Both the position numbers and the translations under genes were made by a program. Source: DATGHS01 sp035307785 (GTDB taxonomy: Bacteria > Planctomycetota > Planctomycetia > Gemmatales > Gemmataceae). From it: a DNA stretch of 11,349 nt. Within the stretch, counting starts at the first letter, position 1, and each line of letters begins with the position of its first letter. The stretch spans positions 1-11,349 of the forward strand of contig DATGHS010000564.1 of assembly GCA_035307785.1 (NCBI GenBank), given 5' to 3'. Under the pieces are notes generated by a model. The model did no database searches. It was not told where the DNA came from and was given only the letters and a program-made list of their open reading frames with translations. Shown one piece after another: positions 1-5,329 of the stretch.

Positions 1-312
1 GAAGAAATCGCCTCGCAACTCGCCGAACTGGAAGCGAAGGAACTCAACCAGATTCAGCGTGCCATCACTCGCCTACGGCAGGGCACGTATGGCCATTGCG
101 AGACGTGTGCAGCCAAGATCCCCGTGGCGCGGCTGAATGCACTGCCGTACAGCACCATGTGCATTAACTGCCAGCGGGACATGGAAACCGATGCCAACTG
201 GGAGGACACCCGGGGCCAGGCCGACTGGGATCGTGTGGCTGATACCGAACGGCATAGCGAAGAACGCCGCGAGGTTGATTTGACCGATATCGAACTCGAC
301 CTGTCGAAATAA
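1..312 (+). CDS. DksA/TraR-family zinc-finger protein, 5' end missing
   Basis: This is the C-terminal 103 residues of a DksA/TraR-type regulator; the start lies left of the window, and frame 1 is open from base 1 to the TAA at 310-312. The first ~28 visible residues look like the end of the family's coiled coil (ELEAKELNQIQRAITRL). The zinc site follows as C-x2-C-x17-C-x2-C, with cysteines at visible residues 33, 36, 54 and 57, the same spacing as in E. coli DksA. Family members bind RNA polymerase through the secondary channel and adjust transcription, often together with ppGpp. After the zinc finger comes an unusually long, charged and mostly acidic tail of ~45 residues. The coiled-coil tip, which holds the key acidic residues in true DksA, is outside the window, so DksA proper cannot be separated from a general TraR/DksA or YocK-like protein. 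A hairpin and an intrinsic terminator follow. Confidence 0.88.
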   Translation, partial: EEIASQLAELEAKELNQIQRAITRLRQGTYGHCETCAAKIPVARLNALPYSTMCINCQRDMETDANWEDTRGQADWDRVADTERHSEERREVDLTDIELDLSK

Positions 313-316
313 AGTA

Positions 317-338
317 GGTCAGGCTTTCGAGCCTGGCC
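317..338 (+). repeat. UUCG-capped hairpin just after the DksA-like gene
   Basis: Bases 317-325 (GGTCAGGCT) pair with 330-338 (AGCCTGGCC) around a TTCG tetraloop. The 9-bp stem has one T-G wobble and starts 5 bp after the stop codon. A short T-run follows some distance away, at 348-351. It may protect the transcript 3' end or help termination. The core AGGCTTTC...GCCTG recurs in a similar hairpin at 6889-6917, so it may belong to a dispersed intergenic repeat family. Confidence 0.6.
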
Positions 339-357
339 GAAAGCGACTTTTCCAATC

Positions 358-411
358 GCCGGGATGCCATGGCTTCGCCCAGTAACTATGGCGTCCCGGC
401 TGTGTTTTTTT
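358..411 (+). terminator. Strong intrinsic terminator downstream of the DksA-like gene
   Basis: Bases 358-370 (GCCGGGATGCCAT) pair with 388-400 (ATGGCGTCCCGGC) in a 13-bp stem with one G-T wobble. The loop is 17 nt. A run of seven T begins five bases after the stem, at 405-411. This has the form of a plus-strand rho-independent terminator and would isolate the DksA-like gene from the protease gene downstream. Confidence 0.8.
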
Positions 412-560
412 GCAACACTTTCTCGCGCACCTGTTCAAGATTGCAACACTCTTAGACCTTCCTACTTGCGTACTCTGGCGACCCTGTTCGGGATTTGCCG
501 TTCTCACTTGCCATAAATCAGCTCCAATTCGCAAGTCCGTTCAAGTTTTTAGCTCCAATT
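410..560. promoter_or_regulatory. Two pairs of 10-bp direct repeats with 31-bp period, upstream of the HtrA gene
   Basis: TTGCAACACT occurs at 410-419 and 441-450, and AGCTCCAATT at 520-529 and 551-560. Each pair is separated by exactly 21 bp, giving a period close to three turns of the DNA helix. The heptamer GTTCAAG also occurs twice (433-439 and 539-545). The arrangement resembles tandem binding sites for a regulator docking on one face of the DNA. The regulator is unknown and the function is inferred from spacing alone. Confidence 0.4.
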
Positions 561-631
561 GCGCTTAGAGTGGTTTATGTGCCGCTTGTGCGGCGAATGT
601 GAGTTGTGACTCCTTTGGGGTGCAAACTGCT

Positions 632-1768
632 ATGTGGCAACGCCTGGGATTGCTTCTCCTGGTTTGTGTTTGTTCGTTCGGCGGCGGCACGCTGGCGTTT
701 TTGGTGATTCCGAATTCACCGCGGGTAACTGCTCAATCGCCGGCCGCGCTTTCCAACGCCAATATCGACGCCGGCTTGTTGAAACTCAGCGACCGGTTCG
801 AGACAGTGGCCAACAAGGTCTCGCCGGCCGTGGTGTCGATCGAAGCAACCAAGGCTGCTGCGCCGGGGAAGAGCCGACCGGTCGAAGAATCCGGCTCCGG
901 GGTTATCATCCAGGGCGAAGTAGGGAAGAACGCCTACGTGATTACCAATAACCACGTGATCACGGGGGCGTCGGCCGAACAGATTACGATCAGCCTGTCC
1001 GATGGCCGTGTGTTTCAGCCCGGCCAGGTGTGGGCGGATCCGGAGTCGGACGTTGCCATCCTGCGGCTCGACCGGGGCGGCCTGCCGACCGCGACCTTTG
1101 GCGATAGCGACAAAGTTCACGTGGGGCAATGGGTGATCGCCATCGGTAGCCCGTTTGGCCTCAATCAATCGGTCACGCACGGGATCATCAGCGCCCGCGA
1201 GCGCGGGCAAATCAGCCTCGGCGGCGCCATTCGGATCAAGGACTTTCTGCAGACCGATGCGGCCATCAATCCGGGCTCGAGCGGCGGCCCCCTGCTCAAT
1301 CTCGATGGGGAAGTGATCGGCATCAATACCGCCATCGCCTCGCACAGCAACAGCAACAGCGGCGTGGCCTTCAGCATCCCCATCAACATGGTGCGGAAAG
1401 TCGCCCGCCAGCTGCTGGAGAAAGGAAGCGTGAGCCGCGGTTTCCTGGGCTTGCACTTATCGTCGAACTTCGAGGCGGGCGATGCGTTGAAGCTTGGACT
1501 GGAGAACGCGAACGGCGCTCTGGTGGACTCGGTTTACCCGGACACACCAGCCGCGACCGCTGGCATCAAGACCGGCGACGTGGTGCTTCAACTGGATAAC
1601 ACGGCGATTCGCAATGAGAACCAACTTATCAATTTGATCAGCGCCATGCCGGCGGGACAAAAGGTGCGGCTACAAATCTGGCGGAACCGGCAGGTGCAAA
1701 CACTTTACGCCGTGGTCGGCGATTGGTCGGCCGCCCAGGCTCGACTGAAACCAGCCCCAGCGCAGTAA
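632..1768 (+). CDS. HtrA/DegP-type trypsin-like serine protease with one PDZ domain
   Basis: This is an envelope quality-control protease (S1C family) expected to degrade or refold misfolded exported proteins. I chose ATG 632 (378 aa) because the hydrophobic signal or anchor (LGLLLLVCVC...) follows directly and a weak SD-like GGGG lies at 617-620. An in-frame GTG at 599 would add 11 residues. Numbered from that GTG, the catalytic triad is His119 (TNNHVI), Asp151 (ESDVAIL) and Ser228 in the NPGSSGGPL motif, so all three residues are present. The protease domain spans about 60-270. A single PDZ domain (~282-375, beginning GFLGLHL) follows, and the protein ends shortly after it, as in DegS or short HtrA rather than two-PDZ DegP. 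The N-terminal segment could be a membrane anchor or a cleaved signal peptide. It appears monocistronic, between the terminator at 358-411 and the hairpin at 1780-1817. The family call is certain; DegS-like versus DegP-like function is not. Confidence 0.95.
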   Translation: MWQRLGLLLLVCVCSFGGGTLAFLVIPNSPRVTAQSPAALSNANIDAGLLKLSDRFETVANKVSPAVVSIEATKAAAPGKSRPVEESGSGVIIQGEVGKNAYVITNNHVITGASAEQITISLSDGRVFQPGQVWADPESDVAILRLDRGGLPTATFGDSDKVHVGQWVIAIGSPFGLNQSVTHGIISARERGQISLGGAIRIKDFLQTDAAINPGSSGGPLLNLDGEVIGINTAIASHSNSNSGVAFSIPINMVRKVARQLLEKGSVSRGFLGLHLSSNFEAGDALKLGLENANGALVDSVYPDTPAATAGIKTGDVVLQLDNTAIRNENQLINLISAMPAGQKVRLQIWRNRQVQTLYAVVGDWSAAQARLKPAPAQ

Positions 1769-1779
1769 GGGGAGGTGAA

Positions 1780-1817
1780 AACGTCCAAGGCGAGGCATGG
1801 GCCTCGCCTTGGACGTT
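1780..1817. terminator. Perfect 17-bp hairpin after the HtrA-type gene (terminator-like, no T-run)
   Basis: Bases 1780-1796 (AACGTCCAAGGCGAGGC) are perfectly complementary to 1801-1817 around a 4-base loop (ATGG). The hairpin starts 11 bp after the protease stop codon. No T-run follows on either strand, so it is not a textbook intrinsic terminator. It may be a transcript-stabilising 3' structure or a bidirectional barrier, since the 36-aa gene at 1946-2056 points toward it from the right. Confidence 0.6.
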
Positions 1818-1945
1818 GCGAGTCGCGCCAGAATCGGCTCTAGCGCAAGCCGAGCCATAACCGCAACCAACCTCTGAGCGACTCGCGCAGCGCGAGCGGC
1901 CAGCCCAGCAGCGGTTGGGTCCCCGAACCGGATCGATTTCGGTTC
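1818..1945. other. Structured non-coding segment with competing inverted repeats
   Basis: This short gap between convergent genes is dense in inverted repeats. GCGAGTCGC (1818-1826) pairs with GCGACTCGC (1878-1886) and encloses a TCGGCT/AGCCGA hairpin (1834-1839 with 1848-1853). The right arm can instead form CTCGCG-CAG-CGCGAG at 1882-1896. AACCGC (1859-1864) can pair with GCGGTT (1911-1916), and GAACCG (1925-1930) with CGGTTC (1940-1945). The last hairpin lies directly after the stop of the 36-aa minus-strand gene and may mark its 3' end. The folds were found by eye and no RNA family is recognised. Confidence 0.4.
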
Positions 1946-2056
1946 TTACTGATCTTTCTTGCCACGCATTTGCAAGAAGATCAGCAGACCGATCAAGGCG
2001 ACCAGCAGGACGCCCATGCCGATCATGACCGGGGTTTGGCTCAAGAAATCCATCAT
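1946..2056 (-). CDS. Small single-pass membrane protein, 36 aa (paralogue of the 61-aa protein at 2350-2535)
   Basis: Reading leftward from the ATG at 2056 to the TAA at 1946-1948 gives 36 residues: an N-terminal stretch MMDFLSQTPVMIGMG, one hydrophobic helix (about residues 10-29) and a short charged tail RGKKDQ. A clear Shine-Dalgarno-like AAAGGGG lies about 8 bases upstream of the ATG pair. The strongest support is comparative: the first 18 residues are identical to those of the neighbouring 61-aa protein, and the only difference in the shared 44-bp DNA block is a silent third-position change (GTC versus GTT). By positive-inside reasoning the basic tail would be cytoplasmic. The function is unknown. 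Small proteins like this often act as partners or regulators of larger membrane complexes, but nothing here names one. It falls below common gene-calling length limits. Confidence 0.72.
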   Translation of the reverse strand: MMDFLSQTPVMIGMGVLLVALIGLLIFLQMRGKKDQ

Positions 2057-2214
2057 TGGAAGGCCCCTTTCAGGTTGAGTGTAGGAATAACTCCAAGTGC
2101 CGCGCCCCAAACGTGCTAACCGGCATCATTCTGATGTCCGTTATAACACTTCGGTGGCGGAAAGCATACTTGTTCTACCCGGTGATTCGTTCGGTTGCAA
2201 GCATTTATTACTGG

Positions 2215-2261
2215 AAAAAATAGGGAAAATATTCCATGAGGAACCGTTCTTCCTATTTTTT
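2215..2261. terminator. A/T-flanked inverted repeat between the two small genes (bidirectional terminator candidate)
   Basis: AAAAAATAGG at 2215-2224 is the exact reverse complement of CCTATTTTTT at 2252-2261, with 27 bases between. On either strand the structure ends in a T-run, as in bidirectional terminators. The paired core is short and AT-rich, so stability is modest. On the minus strand it lies about 90 bp after the stop of the 61-aa gene, so it would separate that transcript from the 36-aa gene further left. The rest of the gap 2057-2349 shows no credible gene. Confidence 0.45.
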
Positions 2262-2349
2262 GGCCCGGCGGCGAGACCCTTTGCCGGATGCGGTAGCCAC
2301 AGAATATACGAGCCACCCATGCGTTGCATTGCCCGTGTTCATCCGGTAA

Positions 2350-2535
2350 TCAACGGTCTACGTCCTTTGGCCGAGGTCGCTCCTCATCCATTGCATTGTC
2401 CGGTTCTCGCCGCCTTGGCACCCGGTTCGCGCACAAAACCATAATGAGGACCATCGCTGGCAGTGCAAAGGTTAACAGAATCAGCAGCACTCCCATGCCG
2501 ATCATAACCGGGGTTTGGCTCAAGAAATCCATCAT
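2350..2535 (-). CDS. Small single-pass membrane protein, 61 aa (paralogue of the 36-aa protein at 1946-2056)
   Basis: From the ATG at 2535 to the TGA at 2350-2352 the product is 61 residues. It begins MMDFLSQTPVMIGMGVLL, exactly as the 36-aa neighbour does. It then diverges into a longer hydrophobic helix with an internal proline (about residues 10-34) and a charged C-terminal tail rich in Arg, Glu and Asp (RVPRRREPD...). A longer in-frame start (GTG at 2559) exists. I prefer 2535 because it matches the paralogue's start and has GAGGA about 8 bases upstream. The tail is probably cytoplasmic. It is transcribed divergently from the isomerase-like gene at 2766, with 230 bp between the starts. 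I do not recognise the family. Confidence 0.65.
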   Translation of the reverse strand: MMDFLSQTPVMIGMGVLLILLTFALPAMVLIMVLCANRVPRRREPDNAMDEERPRPKDVDR

Positions 2536-2765
2536 GACCATGTTCCTCGAAATCGGCACGAGGGCGCGGATGCACTAACCAGTGTCGAATCGATTTCGGT
2601 GATAATGCAGTTGCGTGAGTTGCTGGTTGTTCTACTCCAGTCTCCAACTGGCAGCAAGCAATTTTTCGCAAAAATGCGCCGGTTGCAGCCGTCCATTCGG
2701 CCGTATCTTGCCATACAATAGCGCCACTCGCTGCCTGACCTCATTCCTCTCCCGGAGACTTCGCC

Positions 2766-3632
2766 ATGCGAAAGGAAGACATTTGGGATCGCCGTTCTAT
2801 TCTTCGCGCTGCCGGCGCGGGCGCCGTGGGTGCCCTGGCCGCGGCTGCACTGCGGGCCGAAGAAACCCCCAAGGCAAATGGCAACATCAAGCAATCGATT
2901 TGCCGCTGGTGCTATGGCCGGATCAAGCTGGAAGACCTCTGCCAGGCGGCCAAGAAGATCGGCTATCAATCCATTGAGCTATTAGATCCAGAAGAGATCC
3001 AGGTCGTGCAATCGTTTGGCCTTACTTGTGCGGTGATGCGCTGTGCAAACGGCATCGTCGAAGGGCTGAATCGCAAAGAGAATCATGACAGAATTGAAAA
3101 ACAGCTTCGCGACGATATTGATTTCGCCGTGGCCCACAAGCTCCCCAGTATCCTGTGCATGTCGGGCAATCGCAAGGGCATGGACGACCAGGAAGGCCTC
3201 AACAATTGCGCCACGGCGCTCAAGCGCGTCGTGAAGCTCGCGGAAGAAAAGCAGATCACGATTCTGATGGAAGGCCTCAACAGCAAGGTCGATCACAAGG
3301 ACTACATGTACGACAAGACCCAGTGGGGCGTGGACTTGTGCAAAAAGGTCGGCTCGGACCGCTTCAAGCTGCTCTACGACATCTACCATATGCAGATCAT
3401 GGAAGGCGACGTGATTCGCACGATCCGCAAAGACAAGGAATACATCGGCCACTACCATACCGGCGGCAACCCGGGCCGGCATGAAATCGACGAGACGCAG
3501 GAATTGCACTATCCTGCCATCGTGAAAGCGATTCTGGAGACTGGCTACAAGGGTTATCTGGGACAGGAGTTCATCCCGGTACACGAGCCCGTGGCATCGC
3601 TGTCGCAGGGATTCAAGATTTGTGATGTGTAA
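2766..3632 (+). CDS. Tat-exported TIM-barrel protein, hydroxypyruvate isomerase-like
   Basis: The 288-aa product starts with a twin-arginine signal (DRRSILRAAGAGA, RR at residues 9-10, alanine-rich to about 30), so it is probably exported folded to the periplasm-like space. The rest is a xylose-isomerase-like TIM barrel (AP endonuclease family 2 fold) closest to hydroxypyruvate isomerase. Matching motifs are LMEGLN (Glu169), KLLYDIYHMQIMEGD (Asp205, His208), GHYHTGGNPGR (His229, His231) and GYLGQEF (Glu268). The glutamates, aspartate and histidines fit a metal site for aldose-ketose isomerisation. An SD-like GGAGA lies 7 bases before ATG 2766. A -10-like TACAAT is at 2714-2719 without a good -35. 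No glyoxylate or glycerate pathway gene is adjacent, so the substrate may be another sugar or sugar acid; planctomycetes carry many exported members of this fold. Fold and export are secure, exact substrate is not. Confidence 0.85.
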   Translation: MRKEDIWDRRSILRAAGAGAVGALAAAALRAEETPKANGNIKQSICRWCYGRIKLEDLCQAAKKIGYQSIELLDPEEIQVVQSFGLTCAVMRCANGIVEGLNRKENHDRIEKQLRDDIDFAVAHKLPSILCMSGNRKGMDDQEGLNNCATALKRVVKLAEEKQITILMEGLNSKVDHKDYMYDKTQWGVDLCKKVGSDRFKLLYDIYHMQIMEGDVIRTIRKDKEYIGHYHTGGNPGRHEIDETQELHYPAIVKAILETGYKGYLGQEFIPVHEPVASLSQGFKICDV

Positions 3633-3640
3633 GCAATGGA

Positions 3641-3680
3641 TTGCCGCTTGCGGCTTCGCCGGCGAAGCCACAAGCGGCAA
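3641..3680. repeat. Near-perfect 20-bp inverted repeat between convergent genes
   Basis: Bases 3641-3660 pair with 3661-3680 with a single mismatch and no spacer, so the hairpin tip must open. It starts 8 bp after the stop of the isomerase-like gene and lies 6 bp from the stop of the convergent 485-aa gene (3687), so it could end both transcripts. Neither strand has a true T-run after it. The core CCGCTTGCGGC is shared with the terminator at 5258-5311, which suggests a repeated palindromic element. Confidence 0.65.
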
Positions 3681-3686
3681 TTCGTT

Positions 3687-5144
3687 TCATCGAATCGGCT
3701 TGCTAAAGTCCGCCTTATACCGCTCGTTCATCAGGCGCAGAATCTCGCGCCGATCCGAATCCAAACTGAAGAGAATCTCATTTCGGCGGTTGGCGTCGGC
3801 GGCGACGGCCTCGGCTTGCTTTTGCCGAGTAGCCGCGACATTACTATCGATGCTCCCGCCCCAGATACCGCCGGTGGCCAGGTAGGCCATGCCCGACTGC
3901 ATGGCCTTCACATCCACGATCACGCCGTGCATGGACATCGCGCACGTGTGAAGCTTGGCGGCCATGTTTTCACCATACTTCAGCATATCCGGATCGACGT
4001 AACGCGCAGGCGTTCCATCGATTTGCTTGGCGGCGGTATCGAACTGCTGGTAGGCCTTGTTGTAGCGATCGATGGTAACGCCCAGGTCATCGGCACTTAC
4101 CGCGTTCTTGGTCTTTTTCCGCACGTCGTCCACAATTTGGTTCACCCGGTTGAAGTACTTTTGCGTGGCTTGCAGGCTCACGCCGTTGGCTTCGAGCGTC
4201 GGTTCTTTCGCGGGCTTCGGCGACGGCACCGGCGGCATGAACATCGACATGATGAGCATCAGCCCGTCATCGGAGAGCTTGGTCGTAAGCTTCACGGTGT
4301 TGCCGTCGGCCACTGCCTTGCCCGCTGCGAACTCGGGAAGAGAAACGCCCATACCGTTCACGGTTTCCGAAAACAAGAACTTCACGAGGTCGGCTCGATC
4401 GCCAACCGGTTCGGCAAAATCGAAGCGCACTTCCGCTTCGTCCAGGGCTTTGCCGCGCACCGTCATGGTCACGCCGCGCATGCCGCTGATCAGGGCCGCC
4501 GTCTTCGCGATGTCCTCCTTGCTGAATCCTTCCATCGTCTTCGACAGCACCAGCTTGTCGTGTACGCGCATTGGATCGAGTTGATTTTCCATGTCGATGG
4601 CGCCGACCATGGGGGCGTCCGTGCCATCGACCGCGCCAGCCAGATATTTCGACACCACTACTTTCTCGTTGCCGCGGGCGAACTGATACCAACGCGCAAA
4701 CTCCTGCCGCGTCACTTGCCGGCCAAACGCCACGAGATCCGGCTTCAACATCGCATAATAGCCTTTGGTGGGGTTCACCACTACCTGCGTACCGCTGAAT
4801 TCGGAAATCGAACCACTGGTCCGGCCGACCACGTCGCTTATCGTGGCTGGGCGATTCAGCTTGACGACACCACAAGTCTTCCGGGTATTCAACTCGCCCG
4901 GAACCAGCTGCGTGCCATAAAGGATAATATCCACGGCCGGCGGCACAATCGCGCCCGCGACGATCTGATAGCCTTCCGGGGAGTCCGAAGACAAACTCCG
5001 CATGGCTTTCACGTTAACGACGCAAACGGTGTTTGCCGTCTCGGGCAACCGCGCCAGCAAATCGTCCAGATCGCCGGCATAGCCGTTTGAAACGACAACA
5101 GTCAGCACGCTCGCCACGGCAAGCGCTCGCAATAACGACTTCAT
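3687..5144 (-). CDS. Secreted protein of unknown function, 485 aa (planctomycete-type)
   Basis: The start at 5144 has GGAG 8 bases upstream and gives a clear Sec signal peptide (MKSLLRALAVASVLTVVVSNGYA, residues 1-23). The mature part opens with DLDDLLARLPETANTVCVVNV, an opening I associate with unnamed planctomycete secreted proteins. Residues ~35-300 look like mixed alpha/beta folds of strand-rich segments. A proline-rich linker (about 304-315, MPPVPSPKPAKEP) leads to a mostly helical C-terminal region (325-485), interrupted near 418-433 by a glycine-rich stretch. No catalytic motif or lipobox is visible. It lies downstream of the DUF1501 gene on the same strand with 185 bp and a terminator between, so it is probably a separate transcript. 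A long open frame on the opposite strand (3636-5090) is a composition artefact. The coding call is secure; the function is unknown. Confidence 0.85.
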   Translation of the reverse strand: MKSLLRALAVASVLTVVVSNGYAGDLDDLLARLPETANTVCVVNVKAMRSLSSDSPEGYQIVAGAIVPPAVDIILYGTQLVPGELNTRKTCGVVKLNRPATISDVVGRTSGSISEFSGTQVVVNPTKGYYAMLKPDLVAFGRQVTRQEFARWYQFARGNEKVVVSKYLAGAVDGTDAPMVGAIDMENQLDPMRVHDKLVLSKTMEGFSKEDIAKTAALISGMRGVTMTVRGKALDEAEVRFDFAEPVGDRADLVKFLFSETVNGMGVSLPEFAAGKAVADGNTVKLTTKLSDDGLMLIMSMFMPPVPSPKPAKEPTLEANGVSLQATQKYFNRVNQIVDDVRKKTKNAVSADDLGVTIDRYNKAYQQFDTAAKQIDGTPARYVDPDMLKYGENMAAKLHTCAMSMHGVIVDVKAMQSGMAYLATGGIWGGSIDSNVAATRQKQAEAVAADANRRNEILFSLDSDRREILRLMNERYKADFSKPIR

Positions 5145-5257
5145 GGCTCTAGCTCCGGGGGTGGTTTACGTATGCTGGAATCAAGGGAATTCTAGTGCGA
5201 AACATGGCAATTGGTCATGGCGGTAGGCCCGAATTCGTTTTTCGCTTCTAATCAATT

Positions 5258-5311
5258 AAAAAACGCCGCTTGCGGCATCGCGGGTGATCCCGCCAAGCCG
5301 CAAGCGGCGTT
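5258..5311 (-). terminator. Intrinsic terminator of the DUF1501 gene, with a nested second hairpin
   Basis: Bases 5262-5276 (AACGCCGCTTGCGGC) pair perfectly with 5297-5311, a 15-bp stem. The 20-base loop contains its own hairpin, GCGGG-TGAT-CCCGC. Read on the minus strand, the stem runs straight into six T (plus-strand A at 5258-5263), the form of a rho-independent terminator, 18 bp after the DUF1501 stop. The stem shares its CCGCTTGCGGC core with the palindrome at 3641-3680. Confidence 0.8.
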
Positions 5312-5329
5312 CATTGCCAAACGAATGGC

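Larger units (their letters stand above)
313..631. other. Intergenic region between DksA-like gene and protease gene
   Basis: No believable gene is present. The left part holds the hairpin at 317-338 and the terminator at 358-411. The right part holds two pairs of exact 10-bp direct repeats: TTGCAACACT at 410-419 and 441-450, and AGCTCCAATT at 520-529 and 551-560. Both pairs have a 31-bp period. A GCCGC/GCGGC hairpin with a 4-base loop sits at 581-594, just before the alternative GTG start of the protease at 599. I found no convincing -35/-10 pair. Confidence 0.6.

Noticed and set aside
716..1456. 246-codon open frame on the minus strand inside the HtrA-type gene
   Set aside because: The plus strand encodes an intact protease with all catalytic residues, so the opposite frame is a shadow.
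2097..2444. 115-codon open frame on the plus strand opposite the small-gene region
   Set aside because: It runs through the A/T-flanked palindrome, overlaps the 61-aa gene, has no SD and gives no recognisable pattern.
1932..2600. 12-bp direct repeat ATCGATTTCGGT at 1932-1943 and 2589-2600 bracketing the two small genes
   Set aside because: A shared 12-mer somewhere in 11 kb is expected by chance a few times; there is no inverted-repeat end or transposase to make this a mobile element.
2683..2719. Sigma-70-like promoter TTGCAG ... TACAAT before the isomerase-like gene
   Set aside because: The spacer is 25 bp, too long for a standard promoter; TACAAT alone is weak evidence.
3636..5090. 484-codon open frame on the plus strand opposite the 485-aa secreted protein
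   Set aside because: It mirrors a gene with a good start, SD and signal peptide. The predicted product is rich in His, Arg and Gly without recognisable domains, as expected for an antisense frame of GC-rich coding DNA.
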